Positions 1-6,074 are shown, counted from the stretch's first letter. The stretch: 7,441 nucleotides of DNA from Dehalococcoidia bacterium (GCA_029857995.1 JAOUFZ010000080.1:1-7441), one strand, 5' to 3'. The notes: a model not told the origin generated them from the letters alone. Program-made: numbers and translations.

Positions 1-1370
1 CCGCCGGTGGGTGGCATACCATACTCTAACGCCTGCAGAAAATCTTCGTCAGCGATCTCAACTTCTTCATCGGCAACCCGTTCTTCTAGCTGCTGGCTGA
101 ACCTTTCCCTTTGCTCCAAGGGGTCATTAAGCTCGGTGAAGGCATTGGCAACCTCCACACCATCTACAAAGCCTTCAAATCTCTCTACCAGTTGATCATC
201 ACCCCCCTTCCTCTTGGCCAGTGGTGACATTTCCACAGGGTAATCCAGAAGGAAGGTCGGCTGAATAAGGTTTGGTTCGACAAAAGTGGAAATCAATTCT
301 TCGATCAGCCTGCCCCTCCCTTTCTTTGGGTCGGCTTCGATCCCCAACTCTGCCATCCGTGTCCTCAGTGCAGCAGCATCAGGATAGTCTTCAAAATCAA
401 TGCCACAATGATCTCTTATCGCCTCGCGAAGGTAGAGCCTTTGCCATGGGAGACCAAGGTCAATGATTTGGCCATTACGAGTAAGTCTGGTGTCGCCCAT
501 GACTTCCTTCATTATGTACCTGAGGATTTCCTCCACTAATCTCATTATGTCATGGTAATCGCTATAGGCCTGGTAGCACTCAAGCAAGGTGAATTCCGGA
601 TTATGTCTAACGGAAATGCCTTCATTGCGAAATGTACGCCCTATTTCGTAGACCTTGTCGAAGCCACCCACTATCAGTCTCTTGAGGTGGAGCTCCAGCG
701 CAATTCGCAAATAGAGGTCCTCATCAAGGGCATGATGATGGGTGACAAAGGGGCGTGCTAGCGCTCCGCCGGCATGGGGCTGAAGGACAGGAGTCTCTAC
801 CTCCATAAACCCCTGCTTGTCGAGAAAACTTCTTATGGCAGTGATAATTTTGCTACGTAATACAAAAATGCTTCTACTCTCCTCGTTAGAAATCAGGTCG
901 AGATATCTCTGCCGATAGCGTTTTTCTACGTCGGCCAGCCCATGCCACTTCTCCGGCAGCGGGCGAAGGGATTTGCAGAGCATGGCGAAATCAGATACCT
1001 CCAGAGTGAGTTCCCCGGATTTCGTTCGGAAGAGCCTCCCTTTCGCCCCGATAATGTCGCCAATATCAATATCCTGCAAAAATCCGTATTTCTCCGGGCC
1101 CAGAAGGTCGTAGCGCAAAGAAAGCTGCATCTTCCCAGAGCCATCGCGAATATCCAGAAAGGACATCTTACCAATAGAACGCCTGGACATAATGCGGCCA
1201 GCCAGTGATATGTCCTGAGGACTCTCTTTTTGCTGCTCGAAAAGAGTCATCGCTTCTCGAATGGTGTGGCTGGGATGATAGGAATGGGGATAAGGGTCAA
1301 TGCCCCGAGCCCGAATTCTGTTCAGGCTGTCCAGCCGCTGTTCAGTTATGCGCTCCAATCTTGAAGTCAT
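1..1370 (-). CDS. lysS: lysyl-tRNA synthetase, class II (3' end outside window)
   Basis: Cytoplasmic enzyme that charges tRNA-Lys with lysine using ATP. 456 residues are visible. The anticodon-binding OB fold spans roughly residues 55-145 (AGRIMSRRSIGKMSFLDIRD). The class II catalytic core follows, with motif 1 near VETPVLQPHAGGALARPF (191-208) and motif 2 at RTFRNEGISVRHNPEFTLLE (245-264). The family block GVEVANAFTELNDPLEQRERF sits at 404-424. The frame is still open at base 1, ending EYGMPPTG, which in this family precedes motif 3 (GIGIDRL), so perhaps 30-45 residues are missing. The ATG at 1370 is chosen because an in-frame TGA lies just upstream (third codon back). No Shine-Dalgarno is visible before it; the upstream DNA is an AT-rich repeat-like spacer. 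It lies 54 bp behind the DUF2007 gene, probably in one transcript. The product is close to certain; the exact start is less so. Confidence 0.96.
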   Translation of the reverse strand, partial: MTSRLERITEQRLDSLNRIRARGIDPYPHSYHPSHTIREAMTLFEQQKESPQDISLAGRIMSRRSIGKMSFLDIRDGSGKMQLSLRYDLLGPEKYGFLQDIDIGDIIGAKGRLFRTKSGELTLEVSDFAMLCKSLRPLPEKWHGLADVEKRYRQRYLDLISNEESRSIFVLRSKIITAIRSFLDKQGFMEVETPVLQPHAGGALARPFVTHHHALDEDLYLRIALELHLKRLIVGGFDKVYEIGRTFRNEGISVRHNPEFTLLECYQAYSDYHDIMRLVEEILRYIMKEVMGDTRLTRNGQIIDLGLPWQRLYLREAIRDHCGIDFEDYPDAAALRTRMAELGIEADPKKGRGRLIEELISTFVEPNLIQPTFLLDYPVEMSPLAKRKGGDDQLVERFEGFVDGVEVANAFTELNDPLEQRERFSQQLEERVADEEVEIADEDFLQALEYGMPPTG

Positions 1371-1374
1371 GAAA

Positions 1375-1424
1375 AATCAAGAATTAAACATCAAAACTCA
1401 AAATTACAAAGTAAAATTCAAAAC
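1375..1424. repeat. AT-rich imperfect repeat spacer
   Basis: The 54-bp gap between the DUF2007 stop and the lysS ATG is almost pure A/T plus C on the plus strand. It is built from variants of TCAAAACTCAAAATTAC and AAAATTCAAAACTTA, so AAAA(C/T)TCAAAA recurs. Similar low-complexity intergenic strings occur as dispersed repeats in many environmental bacterial genomes (general recollection, not checked). It occupies the place where the lysS ribosome binding site should be. Confidence 0.4.
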
Positions 1425-1658
1425 TTATTCTTTGCTTTCCCCATTAATACCCAAGATTCCCTTGGCTTCGTCTGCCAGATCGCGGGGCACCATTATTTTC
1501 ACTTGGCCTAACCCGTCGACTGTGATGCCATAAACCAAACCGGCGCTCTCATAGCGCAGGAGGACCGGTATACCTTCGCTCTCAAGCCGCCCCTTGATTA
1601 TCTGAGCCTCCATGTATTTGGCAGTGCGTATAGTGACTAATTGTTCGCTTGCTGACAT
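1425..1658 (-). CDS. DUF2007-family small protein
   Basis: A 77-residue soluble protein with no signal peptide or membrane segment. The pattern VTIRTAKYMEAQIIKGRLESEGIP at residues 8-31, followed by a short beta-rich part (VKIMVPRDLADEAKGIL), matches the DUF2007 fold, a small alpha/beta domain annotated as a putative signal-transducing protein. The biochemical role is unknown. The ATG at 1658 is preceded by a weak GGAAA about 9 nt upstream. The gene is first in a minus-strand unit with lysS 54 bp downstream, and is divergent from speD. The co-location suggests co-transcription with lysS but does not show a shared function. Family assignment is from motif recognition; being a real gene is very likely given its length, start and position. 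Confidence 0.82.
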   Translation of the reverse strand: MSASEQLVTIRTAKYMEAQIIKGRLESEGIPVLLRYESAGLVYGITVDGLGQVKIMVPRDLADEAKGILGINGESKE

Positions 1659-1699
1659 AAGTATCGTTTCCGTTTATTTTAACAGAAAGCCTTAGAGTA

Positions 1700-1728
1700 T
1701 TGCTAAAAGGACTGACATTCTATAAAAT
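1700..1728 (+). promoter_or_regulatory. candidate sigma-70 type promoter for speD-speE
   Basis: TTGCTA at 1700-1705 (4 of 6 to the -35 consensus), a 17-bp spacer, then TAAAAT at 1723-1728 (5 of 6 to the -10 consensus). It lies in the 123-bp divergent gap between the DUF2007 gene and speD. Transcription would begin near 1735, leaving a leader of about 47 nt that starts with the hairpin at 1736-1753. A promoter for the opposite (DUF2007-lysS) direction must lie in the same gap but no convincing match was seen. Confidence 0.5.
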
Positions 1729-1735
1729 TTGCGAT

Positions 1736-1753
1736 GTTGCCTCACAAGGCAAC
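1736..1753 (+). promoter_or_regulatory. perfect 7-bp hairpin at the speD leader 5' end
   Basis: GTTGCCT-CACA-AGGCAAC forms a perfect 7-bp stem with a 4-nt loop. It ends 13 nt before the speD Shine-Dalgarno. There is no T-run after it, so it is not a standard terminator. Relative to the candidate promoter it would fall at the very 5' end of the mRNA, where stem-loops commonly protect against decay. A regulatory role is inference. Confidence 0.4.
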
Positions 1754-1764
1754 AAGACAAATCT

Positions 1765-1773
1765 AAAGGAGGG
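1765..1773 (+). promoter_or_regulatory. strong speD ribosome binding site deciding a TTG start
   Basis: AAAGGAGGG lies 8 nt before TTG at 1782. The ATG at 1786 is out of frame, and no in-frame ATG occurs before the catalytic serine, so this site together with the conserved N-terminus (YALGRH) fixes the TTG as the start. Confidence 0.8.
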
Positions 1774-1781
1774 AAGGTGAT

Positions 1782-2156
1782 TTGTATGCGCTTGGAAGAC
1801 ATCTGCTACTAGAACTAAAAATCTGCAATAAGGAGGTGCTAGATGACTTAAATTTTCTCAAAGAGTGTCTTAACGAAGCTGCCATTCAATGTGGCGCTAC
1901 CGTAGTGGGCGAGTCCTTTTATCATTTTTCCCCTCATGGAGTAAGCGGAGTTGTCAATATCGCTGAATCGCATATTGCCATTCACACCTGGCCGGAACAC
2001 AGATACGCTGCCGTAGATGTATTCACCTGTGGGAACACTGTAGACCCGGAGAAGGCTGCCAAATGGATAACAGAGAGGCTGGGGGCCCAAACCCACTCCT
2101 TAATCGAGCTTCGCAGGGGGATTATGGAGGATAGCCAAGTTGGTTGTGTAAAATGA
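1782..2156 (+). CDS. speD: S-adenosylmethionine decarboxylase proenzyme
   Basis: Makes decarboxylated S-adenosylmethionine, the aminopropyl donor for polyamine synthesis. At 124 residues it has the size of the short bacterial/archaeal class (Thermotoga and Bacillus type). The family start ALGRHLLLEL is present. The self-cleavage site is NIAESHIAIHTWPE: cleavage is expected between Glu62 and Ser63, Ser63 becoming the pyruvoyl group. His68 and Cys83 (DVFTCG) match the processing and catalytic residues known for the Thermotoga enzyme, at the same numbers. It starts with TTG behind a near-perfect Shine-Dalgarno. Its TGA stop overlaps the ATG of the aminopropyltransferase gene (ATGA), so the two genes form one translationally coupled operon. 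The C-terminal extension after RRGI is ordinary. Confidence 0.96.
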   Translation: MYALGRHLLLELKICNKEVLDDLNFLKECLNEAAIQCGATVVGESFYHFSPHGVSGVVNIAESHIAIHTWPEHRYAAVDVFTCGNTVDPEKAAKWITERLGAQTHSLIELRRGIMEDSQVGCVK

Positions 2157-3076
2157 AAGACAGCGACCCTGATAAACATAGATACTTCTCTGATTACATA
2201 AGTCCTGACCTTACTATGCTGCATAGCATCAAGGAAAGGATATATTCAGGGCGAACCAAGTTTCAGTCCGTAGAGATTATCAATACGGGCAGCTTCGGCG
2301 TTTGTCTTGTCCTCGATGGTAAAATTCAATCCAGCGAGGCGGATGAATTTGTTTACCACGAAGCTCTGGTACACCCAGCTATGCTTACCCATCCCCGGCC
2401 AGAGAGCGTATTCATTGCCGGGGGAGGTGAGGGTGCCACCTTAAGAGAAGTCCTGGCGCACAAGACGGTAAAACGGGCTGTCATGGTGGATATTGATGAA
2501 GAGGTTGTAAGCCTTTGTCGCCGCTTCCTGCCCTCCTGGCACCAGAATGCCTTCGATGACCCCAGGGCAGAGCTTCATTTCGTCGACGCCAGAAAATATC
2601 TGGATGAAAGTAGCGACAAATTCGATGTCATCATCATTGACCTCGCTGACCCCTTAGAGCAAGGGCCAGCACGTTTGCTATACACCCGGGAATTCTACCA
2701 AATAGTTAAACAAAAACTAGGGCCCGCTGGCATTATGTCAGTGCAAGCTGAACCTTCTGAATGGATGAACTTGGATAATTTCACCGCTATTGCCAGTACT
2801 TTGAGAAACGTCTTCCCGATAGCCCGCCCCTACCAGGTCCATGTGCCTTCCTTTCTGGGCTTATGGGGCTTTGTCGCGGCTTCTCAAAGCCTTGACCCCT
2901 CTGAACTGACTACCGAGGAAATTGACGCCAGAATTACAACAAGAATATCAAAAAAGCTCAAATCCTACGATGGCCTTACCCATCAAGCCATGTTTACTAT
3001 CCCCAAGCATATTCGCCAGCAGTTAGCTGCAAGCAAAAGAATCATCACTGACAAACAACCTATCTCCGCCTATTGA
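2153..3076 (+). CDS. speE: aminopropyltransferase, spermidine synthase family (possibly ACL5-like)
   Basis: Transfers the aminopropyl group from decarboxylated S-adenosylmethionine, supplied by the preceding SpeD, to a polyamine acceptor. 307 residues from ATG 2153, chosen because ATGA overlaps the speD stop; a TTG at 2144 (three codons earlier, 13 nt after GGAGG) is the alternative. The N-terminal beta domain has LDGKIQSSEADEFVYHEALV (54-73). The Rossmann domain has the glycine-rich AGGGEG (89-94), DIDEEVV (113-119), DAR at 145-147, and the catalytic stretch IIDLADPLEQGPARLLYT (161-178) with Asp163 and Asp166. A late block VHVPSFLGLWGFVAAS lines the active site in the family. Classical spermidine synthases usually read DSTDP or DSSDP here; DLADPxExGPxxxLYT and the VPSF/WG block look like plant ACL5 thermospermine synthase and its prokaryotic relatives. 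Family membership is firm; the acceptor (putrescine or spermidine) is open. Confidence 0.93.
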   Translation: MKDSDPDKHRYFSDYISPDLTMLHSIKERIYSGRTKFQSVEIINTGSFGVCLVLDGKIQSSEADEFVYHEALVHPAMLTHPRPESVFIAGGGEGATLREVLAHKTVKRAVMVDIDEEVVSLCRRFLPSWHQNAFDDPRAELHFVDARKYLDESSDKFDVIIIDLADPLEQGPARLLYTREFYQIVKQKLGPAGIMSVQAEPSEWMNLDNFTAIASTLRNVFPIARPYQVHVPSFLGLWGFVAASQSLDPSELTTEEIDARITTRISKKLKSYDGLTHQAMFTIPKHIRQQLAASKRIITDKQPISAY

Positions 3077-3441
3077 CCTGCCCGCATAAATTACTTCCTT
3101 GCCATTGTTAACACCTTTCTGCTAATTTTTTTCAATTCCACCTAAGAGGGGAAACCAGCACTGCGCGCTTCAAAAGTGCATAGGAGATATCAGAAAACGA
3201 CCCCGGGAGCTGTGGAAACTCCAATTACGTGGTTTAAAGACCAGCCTCTAAGGCGCCAGTGTCCATGTTCCGGATTGTGGTTTGTTAGTCCTCAACTTCT
3301 ACATCAGATTGGTCGTTGACTATCAGCTTGATTGTTGGCCCTAAGAGGAATTGTCGATTATTAAGTCGGGACTACCTATGAAAGCTCGGACAATCCACGA
3401 CTGATTATATCGTTTCGCTTTCTTCTGTTCCCTGTCGTATA
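3077..3441. other. intergenic region between convergent units
   Basis: 365 bp between the 3' ends of the aminopropyltransferase gene and the long DUF5667 gene. No strong bidirectional terminator was seen; GCACT...AGTGC near 3159-3180 is only a 5-bp stem. On the minus strand a 34-codon frame starts at 3445 and may continue in another frame to a stop at 3285-3287 (separate entry). The remainder, about 3077-3284, has no recognisable gene, promoter or repeat. Confidence 0.6.
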
Positions 3442-3445
3442 TCAT
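3285..3445 (-). pseudogene. possible small ORF, split by one frameshift
   Basis: ATG at 3445 overlaps the TGA of the long DUF5667 gene (ATGA) and opens a 34-codon frame (MIYDREQKKAKRYNQSWIV... ending LIIDNSS) that stops at TAG 3343-3341. The adjacent -1 frame then runs on as LGPTIKLIVNDQSDVEVED to a TAA at 3287-3285. Read together this is a peptide of about 53 residues, basic at the start and acidic at the end, alternating in a beta-like way. No family is recognised. It could be a decayed or frameshifted small gene coupled to the operon, or chance; there is no independent Shine-Dalgarno. Confidence 0.2.
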
Positions 3446-4758
3446 ATACTTTGTTGGCCTCGGGTCACGCCATCGGAAACGCCAAGCCCAAGGGATGTTG
3501 TTCCGCTCCGTATCCCTTCCATTTGTCGCTCCTGTGTGCTTTCTTGCTCCTGTCGCCTTTCCTGCTCCTGTATTCTTTCCTCCACCCTCTCCTGTATCCT
3601 TTCCGGTATCGCCGGAGATGGAGGAACCTTGGCACCCCCTTGCTCCAATGCCTGGACTCTCCTTTGATGACGTATCATCAAATTAGCCATCGCCCTTTCT
3701 ATGGCCGGTTGGGCTTGTTCCGGTACCTTATCGTAGACCTCCGCCAGCACTTCCAGATGCTTGGAAGTTGCCTCGGCGACAAGCTCTTCCACCTCGGTTA
3801 CGTTTAAGCCTGTCTCCTGGGCAATTTGGGAAATCTCTTCACCGAACTCGGACATGGCCTCAAACTGCTGCAGGGCAATCTCCACTGCCTCCACGCCCGC
3901 AACCCTGGCCCTGACCCTGTTTAATCTTCCTTCCATTGCAGCTAGGTTCATCTCAGTCGCCCTTATAGTATTATTCTTTGCCAGAGCCGCTAGAGCATGA
4001 AAATACCCTGTCTCTGATACGTTTCTCGCGTGTGCTATGGCTGTCTTGGCCTGGTCCGGTACCATATCCCAGACCTCGTCGAGAACCAAGAAATGTCTTG
4101 ACGTAGCCTCAGCCACAAGCGCCGTTACATTTCCTGTATCCAGCCCTCTATTGCGTGCCTGCTCTATCTCGGTTAGTGTCATATTCAGAGCATAACCATA
4201 TTTTTCCGCAGCCAGGTTCAGGTCTTGCGGGCGCCCTTTTTCAGCCAGAGTTACCATCTCTCTCACCCGTTTTCCGGCGAAGCTCAAGGCTCGTTCCGCC
4301 CTGGCAACATCATCTCCCACCAGCATCATTCCCGCTTGCTCGGTAGCGAGTTTTATTGGGTAGAGGGTATCGCCGGGCAGGCTGGCCTGTGAGGCGTAAG
4401 CCGTACCGGCACCCAGAGCGGAGACAGCTAATACAACTGCGAGAATGACACCCGCAATACTCGGGCTAAATCTTCTTATATAAGTTATTGGCTTTGTTTG
4501 ACTGTTATAGCGAGACCATGGCCATCTTGTCGCAACCTGCCTACCATGGATCTGGTCCATAAGCCGGACCCGAGCCTTTATCTTGAAGGAGGGGGCAGGT
4601 TTGACATCCGGCGGCTCTCGAATTTCAAGAGCAATCCTCAGTAGCGGCTCCAATTGCTCACGCGCAGACGGATACCTGTTCAGGCAGTCTTCGACGCTAG
4701 CTTTGCCCGCTTTGATATCATCGATGCACTCGACGAGTATATCTTCAAACCTCTTCAA
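3442..4758 (-). CDS. DUF5667 membrane protein, putative anti-sigma factor/sensor
   Basis: 438 residues. Residues 1-99 are a charged, presumably cytoplasmic region whose FEDILVECIDDI...YPSAREQLEPLLRIA pattern is common in Chloroflexota proteins encoded beside ECF sigma genes. One membrane segment spans about 100-122. The DUF5667 hallmark SLPGDTLYPIKLATEQ follows at 126-141. The outer part is two copies of an alpha-helical module offset by about 112 residues (LVAEATSRHFLVLDEV at 214 against LVAEATSKHLEVLAEV at 326). A charged Glu/Gln/Arg tail (385-411) precedes a Ser/Gly-rich end. The start is TTG at 4758, after GAGGAG about 11 nt upstream; no ATG lies between it and an in-frame TAG. It sits 44 bp behind its shorter paralog, in the sigma-factor operon. 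The anti-sigma role is inference from topology and position; no ZAS-type zinc motif is present. AYA-S at the end of the membrane segment could be a signal peptidase site. Confidence 0.85.
   Translation of the reverse strand: MKRFEDILVECIDDIKAGKASVEDCLNRYPSAREQLEPLLRIALEIREPPDVKPAPSFKIKARVRLMDQIHGRQVATRWPWSRYNSQTKPITYIRRFSPSIAGVILAVVLAVSALGAGTAYASQASLPGDTLYPIKLATEQAGMMLVGDDVARAERALSFAGKRVREMVTLAEKGRPQDLNLAAEKYGYALNMTLTEIEQARNRGLDTGNVTALVAEATSRHFLVLDEVWDMVPDQAKTAIAHARNVSETGYFHALAALAKNNTIRATEMNLAAMEGRLNRVRARVAGVEAVEIALQQFEAMSEFGEEISQIAQETGLNVTEVEELVAEATSKHLEVLAEVYDKVPEQAQPAIERAMANLMIRHQRRVQALEQGGAKVPPSPAIPERIQERVEERIQEQERRQEQESTQERQMEGIRSGTTSLGLGVSDGVTRGQQSI
3526..3603 (-). repeat. low-complexity Glu/Gln/Arg coding repeat
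   Basis: The DNA is a degenerate tandem of CAGGAG(C/A)-like units and encodes residues 386-411 of the long DUF5667 protein, E-R-I-Q-E-R-V-E-E-R-I-Q-E and onward. The short paralog carries the same opening (IQERVEQRIQE) at its C-terminus, so the tail is a shared element and not random expansion. It is probably an extended charged helix. Confidence 0.6.
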
Positions 4759-4802
4759 CTCTGTCTCTTCTCCTCTTGCAAGATGCTACGGAGTAGCCGC
4801 CA

Positions 4803-5417
4803 TTATTGCCCCGGCCCGCCTTGCCCCGACCCGCTTTGCCCCGCTCCGGCGTGTTCCTGTATCCGTTGCTCCACTCGCTCCTGTATTGTTGAGGGTATGG
4901 TTGGCAGTCCAGAGACTTGAAGCCTCAGCCGCTCCCGCACCTGGATGGCCGTCTGATAGCACGTTAGTGCTTGTTCCATGGCCCTCGTCATTGCTGGTTT
5001 CGCTTCGTCCGGCGTTACGTTATAGACCCCATCCAATACAGAGACGTGTCGTACCATAGCCTCAGCCATGAGCTGTGTTATATCATCTGCATCCGATCCT
5101 CCATTACGAAGTGCCGCCTCCATTCTGACCAGCGACATATTCATTGCGCAGCAATACTTGTCCGCAGAAACTCCCAGGTCTCCCAGACGTTCCCTCTCAG
5201 TCAGGGTCAGCATCTCCCTCACTCGCTTGGCCGCGAAGTTCAGGGCTCGTTCTGCTCTGGCAACATCGTCTCCACTCAACATCATTGTTGCGTCTTCGAC
5301 GCCCAGCTTCACCGAGTAAAGAGTGTCACCGGGCAGACTATCCTGTGCAGCGTAGACGGTGCCACCCAGCGCAGAAAGAACTACTACAATTGCCACAATA
5401 ATAGCTATCCTTTTCAT
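4803..5417 (-). CDS. exported DUF5667 protein, paralog of the downstream gene
   Basis: 204 residues. An N-terminal signal-like segment (MKRIAIIVAIVVVLSALGG, then TVYA-AQ) gives either a cleaved export signal after Ala23 or a membrane anchor. The DUF5667 hallmark DSLPGDTLYSVKL follows at 26-38, then one copy of the alpha-helical module (DDVARAERALNFAAKRVREM), IQERVEQRIQE, and a Gly/Gln/Ser-rich tail encoded by a GGCCGGGGCA-like repeat. It matches the long DUF5667 protein closely through the first module but lacks the cytoplasmic region and the second module. The ATG at 5417 is chosen for the AAGGAGGTT just upstream; an ATG at 5504 would overlap the sigma gene and destroy the signal sequence. 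It has its own TGTAACA-N15-CGTTA promoter at 5460-5486. Function unknown; extracytoplasmic location is well supported. Confidence 0.85.
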   Translation of the reverse strand: MKRIAIIVAIVVVLSALGGTVYAAQDSLPGDTLYSVKLGVEDATMMLSGDDVARAERALNFAAKRVREMLTLTERERLGDLGVSADKYCCAMNMSLVRMEAALRNGGSDADDITQLMAEAMVRHVSVLDGVYNVTPDEAKPAMTRAMEQALTCYQTAIQVRERLRLQVSGLPTIPSTIQERVEQRIQEHAGAGQSGSGQGGPGQ

Positions 5418-5420
5418 TTC

Positions 5421-5429
5421 AACCTCCTT
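5421..5429 (-). promoter_or_regulatory. ribosome binding site fixing the short DUF5667 start
   Basis: AAGGAGGTT, followed by GAA and the ATG at 5417. This near-perfect site rules out the ATG at 5504, which would add 29 residues and lies upstream of the promoter -35 element. Confidence 0.85.
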
Positions 5430-5459
5430 CTCTACAGAATTCTTCTCATTCAACCAATA

Positions 5460-5486
5460 TAACGAGGGGCGCTCCATTTTGTTACA
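5460..5486 (-). promoter_or_regulatory. ECF-type promoter, copy 2 (before the short DUF5667 gene)
   Basis: On the minus strand TGTAACA (5486-5480), 15 bp, CGTTA (5464-5460). Identical in all 12 bases and in spacing to the elements before the sigma gene and before the cysteine-cluster gene. The form (GTAAC about 16 bp before CGTT) fits ECF sigma promoters. Expected start near 5453, giving a leader of about 36 nt. The TAA of TGTAACA is the sigma gene's own stop codon. Confidence 0.85.
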
Positions 5487-6060
5487 GGCTTCTCTGTTCT
5501 TCATCCTTTTCCAGGATATTACGGAGTTTGACCAGCGCCCGGTGCAGTATGACCCTCACATTTCCCTCTTTCTTCTTCAACAGAGAGGCTATTTCAGAGA
5601 ACTCGAAACCTTCTATGAAACGCAGAATGACCACCTGTTGCTCATCGCTGCCCAGCTGCAAAATCGCCCTCCGCAAACGCTGCTGCTCGAAACTAGTCTC
5701 GGCTGCCCCCTCCGGGCTCGATGCTGGATCGCTAGCCAGGACTTCAGCTTCGAGATATGCCTTGTCTTTTTTAGTTCGGTAAAAATCTACTATCACGTTG
5801 TGGCTGATGGTCATAAGCCAGGCAATAAATGGACTTGCCGTTTTTTTATATCTGTGGATGGCTTGCCAGGCCTTGAGGAAGACCTGCTGTGTCAAATCCT
5901 CGGCGTCCGTTTCATTGCCTACCCGGTAATAGATGTGTCTATATACCCTGTCGACATGCATGTCATACAGCCTCCCGAAAGCCTCAGGATCATGACCGAT
6001 AGCTCTCTGAACCAACGTCGCCTCATCTGATGTTGGTTCTTCGGAACGATTGCGGTTCAC
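5482..6060 (-). CDS. ECF-family RNA polymerase sigma factor
   Basis: 192-residue alternative sigma factor with only regions 2 and 4, as is usual for the ECF group. Region 2 spans about 24-98: AFGRLYDMHVDRVYRHIYYR, NETDAEDLTQQVFLKAW (49-65, core-binding helix), then FIAWLMTISHNVIVDFYR (78-95) for -10 recognition. A linker rich in Ala/Ser/Pro follows. Region 4 spans about 128-185: LQLGSDEQQVVILRFIEGFEFSEIASLL, then the recognition helix KKKEGNVRVILHRALVKLR, which reads the -35. The start is GTG at 6060, with AGAGGT 6 nt upstream. A TGTAACA-N15-CGTTA element just upstream suggests self-activation. Two DUF5667 genes follow on the same strand, the long one being the candidate inhibitor. No extra C-terminal domain is present. 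Subgroup not assigned. Confidence 0.95.
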   Translation of the reverse strand: MNRNRSEEPTSDEATLVQRAIGHDPEAFGRLYDMHVDRVYRHIYYRVGNETDAEDLTQQVFLKAWQAIHRYKKTASPFIAWLMTISHNVIVDFYRTKKDKAYLEAEVLASDPASSPEGAAETSFEQQRLRRAILQLGSDEQQVVILRFIEGFEFSEIASLLKKKEGNVRVILHRALVKLRNILEKDEEQRSL

Positions 6061-6074
6061 TCGTGTACCTCTTT

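Noticed and set aside
1777..1812. Eleven-codon frame (GTG 1777, ATG 1786, TAG 1810) overlapping the speD start, like a leader peptide
   Set aside because: It relies on the same Shine-Dalgarno as speD with worse spacing (3 or 12 nt), has no suggestive content, and overlaps the conserved speD N-terminus. Most likely chance.
1830..1851. Perfect AAGGAGG followed by ATG-ACT-TAA inside speD
   Set aside because: The bases encode the conserved KEVLDDL of SpeD; the ATG frame stops after two codons. A coding coincidence.
4583..5059. Plus-strand frame of 158 codons across the two DUF5667 genes
   Set aside because: Antisense to two well-supported genes, low-complexity Ala/Ser/Pro/Arg product without any motif.
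5418..5504. Longer start (ATG 5504) for the short DUF5667 gene
   Set aside because: It would overlap the sigma gene, lie upstream of the promoter -35 element and put 29 polar residues before the signal sequence, while ATG 5417 has a near-perfect ribosome binding site.
5359..6030. Long plus-strand frame (223 codons) across the sigma gene and short DUF5667 start
   Set aside because: Antisense shadow of the sigma factor and DUF5667 coding sequence; composition shows no domain, and no ribosome binding site precedes it.
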